A DNA stretch of 64,000 nucleotides from Chloroflexota bacterium (GTDB lineage Bacteria; Chloroflexota; Anaerolineae; Anaerolineales; Villigracilaceae): assembly GCA_024224815.1 (NCBI GenBank), contig JAAENC010000188.1:1-64000 (forward strand), written 5' to 3'. The notes beneath the pieces were generated by a model. It worked only from the letters and a program-made list of their open reading frames with translations. It had not been told where the DNA came from and searched no databases. This document shows positions 8,196 to 16,494 of the stretch, in pieces. How positions within the stretch are numbered: the first letter of the stretch is position 1; each line of letters starts with the position of its first letter. The position numbers and the translations under genes are program-made.

Positions 8196-8837
8196 TTACC
8201 GGCTTCCAAAAAACGAATAGAAAAACTTTCTTATACCAGTTGATTGCTGTACTTTACGCGCAAAACTCAGCCTTTTGAGCGTGTCTTTCGGTAAATCAGC
8301 TTCATACGGTTCTAATAGTTCCACAACAGTTTGCCATCTTTTTTCTTGGCAAGCTACTACTGCATCTTGTATAGTTCTTAATTTTAATTCACGATGTTTT
8401 GCTTCCCGTTCTGCTCGTCTTGCTTCTTGTTGACGAACAGCTTCATCAAATATAGAGAAATCACCGTTTAGTAAATCTTTGCCATATTCTCGCAGTTCAC
8501 GGCTGTGTCTTTTTATGTCATCTGTTTGACTAGTAGCACGAGATTTAAATTTCTTGGACTTTTTAGGAAAAACTATTCCATTAGGATGAAGTGAACCTGT
8601 TCCCATAATTCGATTATTATTGTCTGCAATAGAAAGCATTGCATGTTGCCCCCAATTAATACCTTCCAGCGCTATACGTAAATCATCTCGAATGAATATA
8701 AGTTTGTAAGGATTAATATATTTTCCTTCTATTGTTTCAGCTCTGATTTCTTGAAAACCGTATTCTTCTACCAGAAAATGCAGTTCATTGCTACAAAGTT
8801 CATAAAATTCTTCAAGTGTTAAGTTGGTGTCGTCCAT
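8196..8837 (-). CDS. Hypothetical protein, probable integron cassette gene
   Basis: 213 aa, soluble, no family recognised. The N-terminal half (FYELCSNELHFLVEEYGF, NPYKLIFIRDDLRIALEGINWGQHAMLSI) looks like a small alpha/beta domain. The middle (residues ~125-160) is a charged helix rich in Arg, Glu and Ala, and the C-terminus is basic (TGIRKFFYSFFGSR). It is isolated on the minus strand and AT-rich. An attC-like site follows its stop, and a GTTAGGT core (8925-8931) lies ~90 nt upstream of its start. Its function cannot be told. Confidence 0.72.
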   Translation of the reverse strand: MDDTNLTLEEFYELCSNELHFLVEEYGFQEIRAETIEGKYINPYKLIFIRDDLRIALEGINWGQHAMLSIADNNNRIMGTGSLHPNGIVFPKKSKKFKSRATSQTDDIKRHSRELREYGKDLLNGDFSIFDEAVRQQEARRAEREAKHRELKLRTIQDAVVACQEKRWQTVVELLEPYEADLPKDTLKRLSFARKVQQSTGIRKFFYSFFGSR

Positions 8838-8882
8838 CTACATTGCCCTTCTCATTCTTTATATGTTATTTTTACCAAGTGC

Positions 8883-8908
8883 TTTCTGATAATCGTAATT
8901 ATCAGAAA
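8883..8908. repeat. Perfect 11-bp hairpin upstream of the cassette gene
   Basis: TTTCTGATAAT and ATTATCAGAAA are perfect inverted arms around CGTA. It lies in the 5' region of the 8196-8837 gene, between the start codon and the GTTAGGT core at 8925-8931. It could be an operator or an mRNA structure; nothing distinguishes these. Confidence 0.6.
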
Positions 8909-8924
8909 AGTTACTTACCCTAAT

Positions 8925-8931
8925 ACCTAAC
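8925..8931 (-). other. GTTRRRY core: probable cassette boundary
   Basis: GTTAGGT on the minus strand fits the integron core consensus. No attC fold is visible on its far side, so the cassette may have inserted at a secondary, non-attC site. Confidence 0.35.
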
Positions 8932-8971
8932 CGATTTTACCATTGCCACTCAAAGCAAACAGAAAAGAAAA

Positions 8972-9004
8972 AGCCCTGTCAAGATTTTGCAATCTGACAG
9001 GGCT
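8972..9004 (-). terminator. Rho-independent terminator (minus strand)
   Basis: AGCCCTGTCA and TGACAGGGCT are perfect arms. Read on the minus strand the stem runs into TTTTTCTTTT. It follows the acidic-tail gene remnant at 9041-9172. Its CTGTCAGG core recurs in the terminators at 30255 and 50864. Confidence 0.75.
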
Positions 9005-9040
9005 CTGTGTATGAGAGTGTGCAAAAGAGGGTTTTACTCT

Positions 9041-9172
9041 TTATTCCGCAGCTTCTTCCTCGTCTACATCATCTTCTACTTCTACAATTTCAATTTCCGG
9101 CTTCTTCTCTGGTGACAAGATGTGAAGCGGCACTTCGATGATAATATACAGCACTTGCTTTTGATGCTTTCT
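9041..9172 (-). pseudogene. Orphan C-terminal gene fragment with acidic tail
   Basis: An open stretch without a convincing start encodes KQVLYIIIEVPLHILSPEKK followed by an acidic tail (EIEIVEVEDD, then DVDEEEAAE) and TAA at 9041. A GTG within it has no clear Shine-Dalgarno. The codon pattern and the clean terminator just downstream suggest a genuine gene end whose 5' part has been lost. Immediately upstream lies a copy of the last codons of dus, so the break coincides with that junction. The family is not recognised. Confidence 0.4.
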
Positions 9173-9202
9173 CTACTTCACTAAATTCTCGTAATTTTGC
9201 TC
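9171..9202 (-). repeat. Copy of the 3' end of dus
   Basis: On the minus strand this encodes IEQNYENLVK-stop, nearly the same as LLEQIYENLVK-stop at the true dus end (11697-11728). About 27 of 30 bases match, with a 12-base identical run around the stop. The SDR gene ends inside it. Confidence 0.6.
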
Positions 9203-10106
9203 AATTATGAAGATTCGCTGCAATTTGGCTGGTTTTTTCATCTGCACATAACTCCAGACTAATCTTCCATAATCTATCTTGCTCTTCTGGATCTAATACA
9301 TTAATATCTTCTCTAATATCAATAAATTTGTTTTTCTTCCAGGTAATAAATTTTCCTGACTTTTTCAGGCTTTCTTCTTGGTTTTCAGTAAACAAAGGTG
9401 CCATTATCTCCCCGCATTTTTCTATTGAGATAAATGTTCCGAAGATTTTCATTGTAGTTGCCATTATTCTCATAAAAGCAGGAATTATGTTAATCTGATT
9501 ACTCCAAACAGTTTGAGAGATCTGAAAACCAACAAAAGATAATTTCACGCCTTTTCGCTCTCTATACAAATTATGTAACTTGGCGAGAAACATACGTTTC
9601 GCAACCATAGCCTGATGAATGCCGTCTTCATAACCCCATTTGTCCTTCATTTGCATATCATCCCAGAATATTTTGCCCCCTTCTGTTACATTAAAAATGA
9701 TTCTTCCTCCATTCTCAGATTTTTCCAATAAATTCAACAAATTTAATGTCAACATAAAATGAGAAAGATAATTCACTTGAAAGTGTGGATCCATTCCATC
9801 TTCAGTCTCCACGCGCTTGGCCGCATAACCAAGACCGGCATTAATAAATAAGCCATCTAGAAATTCATGTTTATTCTGAATCTCTTGAATTGCATTTCTT
9901 AGATCATTAAGCTTTGTTAGGTCACATAAAATAATCGAAATATTCTTATTGAAAGTTGTTTTTTCAAACTCCTTAATCATTTCTTCGCCAAGTTTTTTAG
10001 ACCTGCAAAGGACAATTATTTCATGCCTTTGGTTATCTTTGCCTGCTAATACTTTAGCTACGCCTTTTCCCATTCCATTGGTGCCACCGGTTATTAATAC
10101 TTTCAT
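9201..10106 (-). CDS. Short-chain dehydrogenase/reductase family protein, atypical active site
   Basis: 301 aa. The N-terminal TGGTNGMGKGVAKVL (residues 6-20) is the TGxxxGxG cofactor motif and NAGLGYAAKR is the NNAG-like segment, as in retinol-dehydrogenase-like SDRs. The catalytic region is unusual: where S...YxxxK is expected, IIFNVTEGG replaces the serine strand and HQAMVAKR replaces the Tyr-x3-Lys, so I find no tyrosine four residues before the lysine. It may be an inactive or non-reductase SDR. Its stop overlaps the dus-end copy, and it starts the accessory block 9.2-11.5 kb. Confidence 0.82.
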   Translation of the reverse strand: MKVLITGGTNGMGKGVAKVLAGKDNQRHEIIVLCRSKKLGEEMIKEFEKTTFNKNISIILCDLTKLNDLRNAIQEIQNKHEFLDGLFINAGLGYAAKRVETEDGMDPHFQVNYLSHFMLTLNLLNLLEKSENGGRIIFNVTEGGKIFWDDMQMKDKWGYEDGIHQAMVAKRMFLAKLHNLYRERKGVKLSFVGFQISQTVWSNQINIIPAFMRIMATTMKIFGTFISIEKCGEIMAPLFTENQEESLKKSGKFITWKKNKFIDIREDINVLDPEEQDRLWKISLELCADEKTSQIAANLHN

Positions 10107-10221
10107 TATTATCTCCTTTTTGAGAAATATATATTGTGGGGGATATTATTCTCAACATTTCCTTTTGCTTTGCTCAAACAGCGATTTGATCTGTACCAAG
10201 TCTGACGTTATCTTTGAGGGA

Positions 10222-10638
10222 TCAATTCCTATTCTCTTTGATAAGTCTTGAACGCCAGCGAATCGAAATAACGATAATGGTCACAAAACCTATTAGCTCA
10301 GCAGCCAAAAAGAATATGTTGTCCAGATCTGGATTCGGATTATTCATTATCTCTAATCCTATAGTAAATACTGCAACTAAAATATTCACTATCCAATTGA
10401 TTTTGTTGGGTAGTACTCTGGATAGAACGATCATGAGAATCGGTAGCTCAATCGTTATTGCAGCCATAAGCAGTAAAGAATCGCTTACATCGAAGCCACC
10501 ACCTATTAATTGCTCTATAAAAACCGGATTAGCAAACTCGTGCAAACCCATAAAAAAGTGATTGATGAAGAAAAATATCCAGAGAGAGGAGAGAATACCT
10601 CTGATTTTGCCATCACGTAGTTGATTTTCTATGTTCAT
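10222..10638 (-). CDS. Four-helix integral membrane protein
   Basis: 138 aa with about four hydrophobic helices (ILSSLWIFFFINHFFMGL, LLLMAAITIELPILMIVLS, WIVNILVAVFTIGLEIM, IFFLAAELIGFVTIIVIS). No family could be named with confidence; the layout resembles small DoxX- or DUF-type membrane proteins that accompany SDR genes. It is 115 nt upstream of the SDR gene on the same strand and is likely co-transcribed. TTCCTTTG (AAAGGAA on the coding strand) precedes the start. Confidence 0.65.
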   Translation of the reverse strand: MNIENQLRDGKIRGILSSLWIFFFINHFFMGLHEFANPVFIEQLIGGGFDVSDSLLLMAAITIELPILMIVLSRVLPNKINWIVNILVAVFTIGLEIMNNPNPDLDNIFFLAAELIGFVTIIVISIRWRSRLIKENRN

Positions 10639-10773
10639 AAAAAATTATTCCTTTGTACTTATCAAAAACTTGTATTACCAAGCCATTGTTATTGTCTATA
10701 TTTGCTTCAATTTAAGCTAAACCGCTAGCAGACATGCGACACGCTATCAGCTGTCCGTAAGAGTGATTGCTAC

Positions 10774-10998
10774 TCAGAATCTTCTGGACGGGCCGTAAGA
10801 GAAAACAGAAGTCAGCGGCTCGTCAAATGCTAGCGCAATCCGAAAGGCTAATTCGAGGGAGGGAGAGTATTTCTCCTGCTCCAAGGCAATGATGGTCTGC
10901 CGAGTGACACCGACCTTTTCGGCCAAGGCCTGTTGGGTCATTTCGTCGTGGAAAAAGCGTAGGGTGCGGATATTATTCTTGATCTGCGTTTTACCCAT
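10774..10998 (-). CDS. Small XRE-type helix-turn-helix regulator
   Basis: 74 aa, nearly all an HTH domain: [38 protein letters not shown], then [19 protein letters not shown]. It belongs to the YozG-like group of one-domain regulators. Its ATG follows the stop of the membrane-protein gene at 11000 by one base, so the two are co-translated. Small XRE regulators paired with a DUF2178-like membrane protein are a recurring two-gene unit in bacteria. An inverted repeat at 11476-11495 upstream of the unit is a candidate autoregulatory operator. Confidence 0.9.
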   Translation of the reverse strand: MGKTQIKNNIRTLRFFHDEMTQQALAEKVGVTRQTIIALEQEKYSPSLELAFRIALAFDEPLTSVFSYGPSRRF

Positions 10999-10999
10999 C

Positions 11000-11455
11000 T
11001 TAGAACCCCCTTCTATAGAGATTTAGGCGATAAATATCACCGACAATCTGCGCCAGGACACCACATAGGATCAACAAGGTGAACATTACCAATGCGGGTT
11101 GGCCAAAGGCATAGGTCAGCATCGCGAGGAAGACAAAGAGTGAGTACATGGTGTAAGTGACACGAGTGCCTTTCAGATTAATAAGCTGGTCTCGTTCGTC
11201 TTCAATATCTTCAATCTTTGGATCTTCATTGCCAGTTTTGACGAACTCGATAATCGCAGAAATGATGTGGGTAAGGATCGTGCCAATGATCGTGACAACT
11301 ACCGCTATCACTGCAATGCTGATCCAGACCCAAATGATCTTGTCGAGGGTAAAACTCTCGGTGCGGATCAACTGTGTCACACGGATCAGATAAAATCCCA
11401 AGATCAGGAGAAAATTGACCAAGGACACGGTTACATTTTTTTGTTGGAAGGACAT
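11000..11455 (-). CDS. DUF2178-like membrane protein
   Basis: 151 aa with four transmembrane helices: two near the N-terminus ([37 protein letters not shown]), a polar loop ending [14 protein letters not shown], and two more ([36 protein letters not shown]). The DERD-x2-I segment between the helix pairs is typical of DUF2178 proteins. The function is unknown; the partner HTH gene follows directly. AAGAGGT stands before the ATG. Confidence 0.8.
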   Translation of the reverse strand: MSFQQKNVTVSLVNFLLILGFYLIRVTQLIRTESFTLDKIIWVWISIAVIAVVVTIIGTILTHIISAIIEFVKTGNEDPKIEDIEDERDQLINLKGTRVTYTMYSLFVFLAMLTYAFGQPALVMFTLLILCGVLAQIVGDIYRLNLYRRGF

Positions 11456-11475
11456 TTTTACCTCTTTATGTATAC

Positions 11476-11495
11476 TTCAACACACTTTGTGTCAA
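11476..11495 (-). promoter_or_regulatory. Promoter and inverted-repeat operator of the HTH operon
   Basis: On the minus strand TTGACACAAAGTGTGTTGAA combines a perfect -35 (TTGACA) with ACACA/TGTGT inverted arms. A weak -10 (TACATA) lies 17 bp further on. This placement would let the small HTH protein repress its own operon. Confidence 0.5.
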
Positions 11496-11611
11496 ATTTA
11501 TATTACATATAGTATGCTAAATATTACTTTAAGTCAAGTCCTTTATCCTTCCCCTTGTGTTTATTGATTTTCAGGAATCAGTTTCATGGAAACTATGGCA
11601 AAAAAACAAAA

Positions 11612-11638
11612 AAGCAGGTCACTAAACATGACCTGCTT
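11612..11638 (-). terminator. Rho-independent terminator of dus
   Basis: AAGCAGGTCA and TGACCTGCTT form a 10-bp stem with a 7-nt loop, followed on the minus strand by TTTTTTGTTTTTTT. It lies 60 nt beyond the dus stop. Confidence 0.85.
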
Positions 11639-11698
11639 GATTCAAAAAGATGTAAAAAAATAATCTCCTAAAAAACCAGAGAAACCGCTAAAACCTCT

Positions 11699-12664
11699 CT
11701 ACTTCACCAAATTCTCATAAATTTGCTCGAGCAATACCAAAAACTCTTCTTTTGTTTCGCGAGTCAATAAATCACGCCGATAGCGTCGCGTCGTGGGTAG
11801 CGGTGCAATATATTGCACCACATGCTTACGGAAAAGGTTGATTCCCAACTCCTCCCCATAAAATTTCAAATTTCTGTCGAGATGCTTGGTCATCATTTCC
11901 TGAACTTCTTCAAAGGTGACTTCTTCTCGATCTTTGCCAGAAAATATCCACGGGTTCCCGATTGCGGCTCTGCCGATCATCACGCCATCACAGCCGGAGT
12001 GTTTTTTCATTTTTGCTATATCTGCAACGGTTTTTACATCACCATTCCCGATCACGGGGATATTAACACTCTGCTTGACTTCACCTATCACATCCCAATT
12101 CACTTTGCTCTCACGACCACCTTCCCGCGTCCGCCCATGGATGGCAATTAACGATGCACCATTCTCTTCGACAATCCGTGAGATGAGCTTGTAATTTTTA
12201 CAGTCTTCCCACCCCATACGAATTTTTGCTGTGATGGGCACATCTAGTTCTTTATTTAATCGTTTGAAAAGACGCGCTACTTTAATCGGTTTGCGCATCA
12301 GCCCTACGCCAGCACCACTATTTGCAATAGCCTTGGTTGGGCAGCCCATATTGATGTCGATGAAATCCGGGCGCAAAGGCTGGATTTTAAGTGCCGCATC
12401 CACCATATAGTCGATATCGTGGCTATAAATTTGAAAGGCGATTGGGCGCTCTTCTTCAACATATTCCAGTTTTTCAGAAACGCGGCGCATATTATGGATC
12501 AAACCTTCAGCGCGGGCAAATTCTGTATAACTAATAGAAGAACCCAGCTCTCGGCAAAGAGAGCGATAGGGCAAATCCGAAAATCCCATCATTGGCGCGA
12601 GAATTGCATCGCCGTAGACGGGGATTTTGTCGACGTAAAAATCAGGAGTGGGTGTTTGGGACAT
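11699..12664 (-). CDS. dus: tRNA-dihydrouridine synthase
   Basis: 321 aa flavoenzyme that reduces uridine in tRNA D-loops using NADPH. ILAPMMGFSDLPYR (residues 21-34) is the FMN-binding start of the TIM barrel, INMGCPTKAIANSGAG contains the catalytic acid Cys108, and IHGRTREGG and IPVIGNGDV contribute FMN and phosphate contacts. The closing helical segment is present, so length is normal; the DusB-type subgroup is most likely, though I cannot fix it. The last ~30 bp are duplicated at 9171-9202. A 95-bp inverted-repeat element lies just upstream of the ATG. Confidence 0.93.
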   Translation of the reverse strand: MSQTPTPDFYVDKIPVYGDAILAPMMGFSDLPYRSLCRELGSSISYTEFARAEGLIHNMRRVSEKLEYVEEERPIAFQIYSHDIDYMVDAALKIQPLRPDFIDINMGCPTKAIANSGAGVGLMRKPIKVARLFKRLNKELDVPITAKIRMGWEDCKNYKLISRIVEENGASLIAIHGRTREGGRESKVNWDVIGEVKQSVNIPVIGNGDVKTVADIAKMKKHSGCDGVMIGRAAIGNPWIFSGKDREEVTFEEVQEMMTKHLDRNLKFYGEELGINLFRKHVVQYIAPLPTTRRYRRDLLTRETKEEFLVLLEQIYENLVK

Positions 12665-12677
12665 TTTATGTTTTATG

Positions 12678-12772
12678 AGGTGACTGTCACTTATAAAGGC
12701 ATTTTCTCAAAAAAGCATCTTTGCTTGCAAGGACATCTTAGGACATCAGTTTTTTGGAAGTGACAGTCACCT
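12678..12772. repeat. 95-bp element with 15-bp perfect terminal inverted repeats
   Basis: AGGTGACTGTCACTT (12678-12692) and AAGTGACAGTCACCT (12758-12772) are exact inverted repeats. Each arm is itself nearly palindromic (GTGAC-T-GTCAC). The interior repeats GGACATC twice. It fills the dus-M50 intergenic space and has a MITE-like shape. The thrS terminator at 50096 shows a related sequence (AAGTGCCTGTCACCT). Confidence 0.75.
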
Positions 12773-12776
12773 AAAT

Positions 12777-13433
12777 TTATTTCCAGAAAAAGAATTGCTG
12801 ATAACCAATAGAAAGCAGATCAAGGGGGAGATTGAATAATTGCCCGATGAAAAATATTAGGGATGAGAAGAGATTGCTCACAAAAGGGACGTACCATAAG
12901 AGCGCGATCACGATCCAGATCATCATCCCGCGGATAGGCTCAATCTTTTCTAAAATATCCTGGCTAAGATAAGGTTCTATCGCACCAAAACCATCAAAAG
13001 GCGGGACGGGAATAAGGTTTAGTATTAGCGCGTAAATTTGTAAAAGCGCAAGAAAAGCCAAGCCAGGAAAAATACCTGTTGAAGAGGAAGGCGCAAATTG
13101 CAAAACGATAGCCAATACAATAATCAAAATAAAATTGGCCGTAGGCCCTGCCAAAGAAACCGCACTCTTCCATTTTGGGCTGCGTAAACGCCATGTTTCG
13201 ATATAAACCGCACCACCGGGCAAGCCGATCCCGCCCATGAAGAGGAAAAGTAAAGGTAGGGCAATCGAATATATGGGATGCGTATATTTGAGCGGATTAA
13301 AGGTCAGATAGCCCTTATCTTTTACGCTTGTATCACCGCCATAATAGGCAACGATCGCATGCGCAAATTCATGTAAAGTGAGAGAAAATATCCATCCGAT
13401 CAGGACAACAAAGAAGGTTAAGAAGTTATTCAT
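12777..13433 (-). CDS. Site-2 protease family (M50) metalloprotease
   Basis: 218 aa polytopic membrane protein. HEFAH (residues 21-25) in the first helix is the HExxH zinc motif, and NLIPVPPFDGFGA near residue 135 is the matching NxxPxxxxDG motif. Together they place it in the short, PDZ-less group of S2P-like proteases that cut within membranes, here with unknown substrate. Its start overlaps the galE stop by 8 nt, so it is translated with galE. Confidence 0.9.
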   Translation of the reverse strand: MNNFLTFFVVLIGWIFSLTLHEFAHAIVAYYGGDTSVKDKGYLTFNPLKYTHPIYSIALPLLFLFMGGIGLPGGAVYIETWRLRSPKWKSAVSLAGPTANFILIIVLAIVLQFAPSSSTGIFPGLAFLALLQIYALILNLIPVPPFDGFGAIEPYLSQDILEKIEPIRGMMIWIVIALLWYVPFVSNLFSSLIFFIGQLFNLPLDLLSIGYQQFFFWK

Positions 13434-14415
13434 TCAATTTTTTGTACCCACTCGGATGTGATTCATGCCACGCCCAAGCTGTTTCGAGAATATTCTTTAG
13501 ATCAGAATTCTCGGCTTTCCAGCCGAGTTCACGCTGAATTTTATCGGAGGAAGCGACCAATCGCGCCGGGTCGCCTGGGCGGCGAGGTGTTTCCACAGAG
13601 GGTATCAAGTGCCGGGTCACGGAGCGAGCCGTTTCGATCACTTCTTTAACCGAGTACCCTCTTCCAGTCCCGATATTGTAGACGAGTTTATCGCGCTCGG
13701 AGAGGGCATCCAGCGCTAAAAGATGCGCAGAAACCAGATCGGCGATATGAATATAATCGCGGATGCAGCTTCCATCCGGGGTTGGATAATCGGTGCCGAA
13801 GACTTTTATATTTTCACGCTGACCAAGTGCAACCTGCAAAACGAGCGGTATCAGATGTGATTCCGGCTGATGCGCTTCGCCGCGACCGGGCAACGCGCCC
13901 GAGGCATTGAAATAGCGCAAAGCGGCAAAATGTAAACCATGAATTTCTCTATACCACTCCAAAATTCGCTCAACAGCGAGTTTTGTATAACCGTAAGTAT
14001 TGGTAGGGCCGAGTGGCGATTCTTCGCTCAGCGGTTCATCGCTGGATTGATAAACGGCCGCTGTGGATGAAAGAACGAATCGCCCCACACCCGCGCGTGT
14101 TGCGGCTTCGATCAACTTCGAGGAGTTAACCAAATTATTCTGGATAAATTTTCCCGGGTCTTTCATGCTTTCACCGGCTTCGATAAAAGCGGCAAAGTGC
14201 ATGACGGCGTCGAATTTCTTCGTAGCAAGGGCAGCATTAAGGGCATCTTCATCACCCAGATCTGCGTGGATAAAATCTGCGCCTGCGGGTACTGCTGGTT
14301 GATGGCCTGTAACTAGTGAATCATAAACGGTGACATGATGCCCCGCTTTGAGTAAAGCTTCGGCAGTCGCCGAGCCAATATAGCCCGCGCCACCTGTTAG
14401 AAAGATGTTCATCAA
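13426..14415 (-). CDS. galE: UDP-glucose 4-epimerase
   Basis: 329 aa extended SDR. The NAD motif is GGAGYIG (8-14), the catalytic serine region is VLSSTAAVYQ, and the YGYTK motif supplies Tyr and Lys. LRYFNASGALP and GDPARLVASSDKIQRELGW are typical of GalE. It interconverts UDP-glucose and UDP-galactose, feeding the surface-glycan genes that lie further along (flippase, sugar dehydrogenase, glycosyltransferases). It sits upstream of and overlaps the M50 protease gene. Between it and gatA (14416-14500) there is a short palindromic repeat. Confidence 0.93.
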   Translation of the reverse strand: MMNIFLTGGAGYIGSATAEALLKAGHHVTVYDSLVTGHQPAVPAGADFIHADLGDEDALNAALATKKFDAVMHFAAFIEAGESMKDPGKFIQNNLVNSSKLIEAATRAGVGRFVLSSTAAVYQSSDEPLSEESPLGPTNTYGYTKLAVERILEWYREIHGLHFAALRYFNASGALPGRGEAHQPESHLIPLVLQVALGQRENIKVFGTDYPTPDGSCIRDYIHIADLVSAHLLALDALSERDKLVYNIGTGRGYSVKEVIETARSVTRHLIPSVETPRRPGDPARLVASSDKIQRELGWKAENSDLKNILETAWAWHESHPSGYKKLNE

Positions 14416-14500
14416 ATATCCTTAAAAAACTAAACACAAAGGTCACGAAGTTTCGCAAAGAAAAACTTAAAAACTTCGTGCTCCTTTGAGTCCTTCGTGT

Positions 14501-15910
14501 TTAAACGTTGGGCTTCATCTCATGCCAATCGGTTGCGCCCTGATAGGCTCGTCCGATGGCAAATAAGTTCTCTTCGCTGAAAGGCGCACCCATCAATTGC
14601 ATCCCGATCGGCATTTTGTCATTGTCAAAACCAACAGGTAGCGCTAGGCCTGGCACACCGGCCAAATTTGCAGGGAGGGTAAAAATATCTTCGAGATACA
14701 TCGAAAGCGGATCACCGCCATGTTTACCAATTTCAAAGGCTGTTGTTGGCGCAATGGGTGCGGCAATTGCATCCACGTTCTCAAAAGCTTGCTCAAAATC
14801 GCGCCGAATCAGCGTACGAACTTTTTGCGCCTGCCCATAATAGGCATCGTAATAACCCGCCGAAAGCGCATAAGTCCCCAACATAATACGTCGCTCAACT
14901 TCTGCGCCGAAACGTTTTCCGCGTGTTTGGCGGTAGACATCCTGCAAAGATTTTTCGCTTTCACGCGGCGTATAACGGATTCCGTCATAGCGCGCCAAAT
15001 TTGCAGATGCTTCAGCCGGAGCCAAAATATAATAAACAGGAAGCGCGTATTCAGTATGTAGGAGATTAATAGGCACTATCTCAGCCCCAAGCGATTTCAT
15101 CATCTCGATCGCTTCGCGGACACGCCCCTCGACCTCGGCTTGCATCCCTTTAACGAAATACTCTGCCGGAACCCCGATTTTTATACCATCTAATGTAGGG
15201 GCGAACGGCCGTTCGCCCTTACTTGTAGGCGCATCTACCGTCGTTGCATCAAGCGGATCTTTGCCAACCATCACTTCAAAAAGCGGAACAAGATCATCGA
15301 CAGAGCGTCCTAAAACACCAACAGAATCTAAGGATGAACCATATGCGGCCAAACCATAACGGGATACACGCCCGTAAGTTGGCTTAATTCCGCTGATCCC
15401 GCAATAGGATGCAGGTTGCCGAATCGAACCACCGGTATCTGTTCCTAAAGCTGCGGGGACAATTCCTGCCGCAACGGCTGCCGCGCTCCCGCCCGAAGAA
15501 CCGCCCGGAACACGATCTAAATTCCAGGGGTTGCGAGTGGTGATATAGGCAGAATTTTCTGTCGAAGAACCCATCGCGAATTCGTCGGTATTGGTTTTTC
15601 CGATCACGATTGCGCCCGCATCTTGTAGTTTTTTGACCGCTGTGGCGGTAAAAGGTGGCATAAATCCTTCAAGGATTTTTGAGCCACAGGTAGCGGGCAT
15701 CCCTTCGACCATGAGGACGTCTTTAACGGCGATGGGTAAACCTGCGAGCGGAGATTTGGCATCCACGCTACTGGCGCGTTCGAGCGCGGATTTGTCTACA
15801 TGCAGAAAAGAGTGCAGGGTCGAATCTAATGATTCTACACGCGCCAAGCAAGCCTCGGTTAAGGCGCGGCTCGTTGTTTTTCCATCCAATAAAGCTTTTA
15901 ACTCTTTCAT
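14501..15910 (-). CDS. gatA: Asp-tRNA(Asn)/Glu-tRNA(Gln) amidotransferase subunit A
   Basis: 469 aa amidase-signature enzyme. The Ser-cisSer-Lys triad is visible: Lys63 in [10 protein letters not shown], the cis-serine in GGSSGGS (136-142) and the nucleophile in [11 protein letters not shown] (Ser162). It supplies ammonia for converting mischarged Glu-tRNA(Gln) to Gln-tRNA. gatC follows upstream on the same strand; gatB is not in the window. An exact 20-bp palindrome at 15199-15218 is translated in frame as [10 protein letters not shown] within a surface loop before DGIKIG, suggesting insertion of a palindromic element into the gene. Confidence 0.95.
   Translation of the reverse strand: MKELKALLDGKTTSRALTEACLARVESLDSTLHSFLHVDKSALERASSVDAKSPLAGLPIAVKDVLMVEGMPATCGSKILEGFMPPFTATAVKKLQDAGAIVIGKTNTDEFAMGSSTENSAYITTRNPWNLDRVPGGSSGGSAAAVAAGIVPAALGTDTGGSIRQPASYCGISGIKPTYGRVSRYGLAAYGSSLDSVGVLGRSVDDLVPLFEVMVGKDPLDATTVDAPTSKGERPFAPTLDGIKIGVPAEYFVKGMQAEVEGRVREAIEMMKSLGAEIVPINLLHTEYALPVYYILAPAEASANLARYDGIRYTPRESEKSLQDVYRQTRGKRFGAEVERRIMLGTYALSAGYYDAYYGQAQKVRTLIRRDFEQAFENVDAIAAPIAPTTAFEIGKHGGDPLSMYLEDIFTLPANLAGVPGLALPVGFDNDKMPIGMQLMGAPFSEENLFAIGRAYQGATDWHEMKPNV
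15199..15218. repeat. 20-bp perfect palindrome inside gatA
   Basis: GGGCGAACGG-CCGTTCGCCC is exactly self-complementary and is preceded by TGTAGG, a context seen in interspersed intergenic palindromes. It is read through in frame. Confidence 0.7.
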
Positions 15911-16004
15911 TTCTGCCCCCCTCTAACTCCCCCCTCAGGGGGGAAAACATGATATTCCTTCCCCATGAGGGAGAAGGCTAGGATGGGGGCATTAGGTATT
16001 TTCA

Positions 16005-16304
16005 TCATTTCTTTTTCTCCCCAAAGACCGCGGGTACTTTAAACTGCCCTTTTTCTGCATCTGGCGCGTTTTGCAGTAATTTTTCGCGCGGTAGGGATGG
16101 ACGGGCTTTATCTGCACGAAGCGGGCTTGCGCCAACAACGGCGTTTGCCATCGGGGAGATGCCGGAGGTATCTAGCTCGTTCAGTTTGGCAATATGGTCG
16201 AGAATATCGGAGAGTTGCTCGCGGTAACGAGCTTTCTCCTCTGCGCTTAGGTCAAGATGCGCGAGTTTGGCTATATGTTCAACTTCTTCAATTTTGAGAG
16301 ACAT
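16005..16304 (-). CDS. gatC: Asp/Glu-tRNA amidotransferase subunit C
   Basis: 99 aa from the ATG at 16304 (MSLKIEEVEHIAKLAHLDL, the usual GatC N-terminus); an upstream in-frame start at 16340 would add unrelated residues. The C-terminal NAVVGASPLRADKARPSL matches the family's 'LRxDxxxxSL' region. GatC wraps around GatA and GatB and stabilises the amidotransferase. There is no Shine-Dalgarno; a TATAAT stands 7 nt before the ATG, so a leaderless transcript is likely. The gap to gatA (95 nt) contains a GC-rich repeat of the mobA-tail type. Confidence 0.92.
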   Translation of the reverse strand: MSLKIEEVEHIAKLAHLDLSAEEKARYREQLSDILDHIAKLNELDTSGISPMANAVVGASPLRADKARPSLPREKLLQNAPDAEKGQFKVPAVFGEKKK

Positions 16305-16311
16305 GGGGGAG

Positions 16312-16340
16312 ATTATACGAGGGAAAGTGAGATGGTGCAA
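16312..16340 (-). promoter_or_regulatory. Leaderless gatC promoter
   Basis: On the minus strand a perfect TATAAT (16312-16317) ends 7 nt before the ATG. TTGCAC at 16335-16340 is a partial -35 with a 17-bp spacer. Confidence 0.65.
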
Positions 16341-16370
16341 AGGATGCTATCTGAATTCAACAATGTTATT

Positions 16371-16410
16371 ATGATTCCGCGAGAAGCGTGCTCTTGCGAC
16401 GAAGCGGTCT
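16371..16410. repeat. Dispersed 40-bp repeat, copy 2
   Basis: An inverted, ~85% identical copy of 5382-5421. Here it continues into a second TTGCTTCGTCG segment up to about 16460. Confidence 0.65.
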
Positions 16411-16494
16411 CATTGTTATGTGATTGCTTCGTCGGGAGAAGATCCTCCTCGCAAACTCATCCATCTGAAATATTATTGATTTGATTATAAAGAG

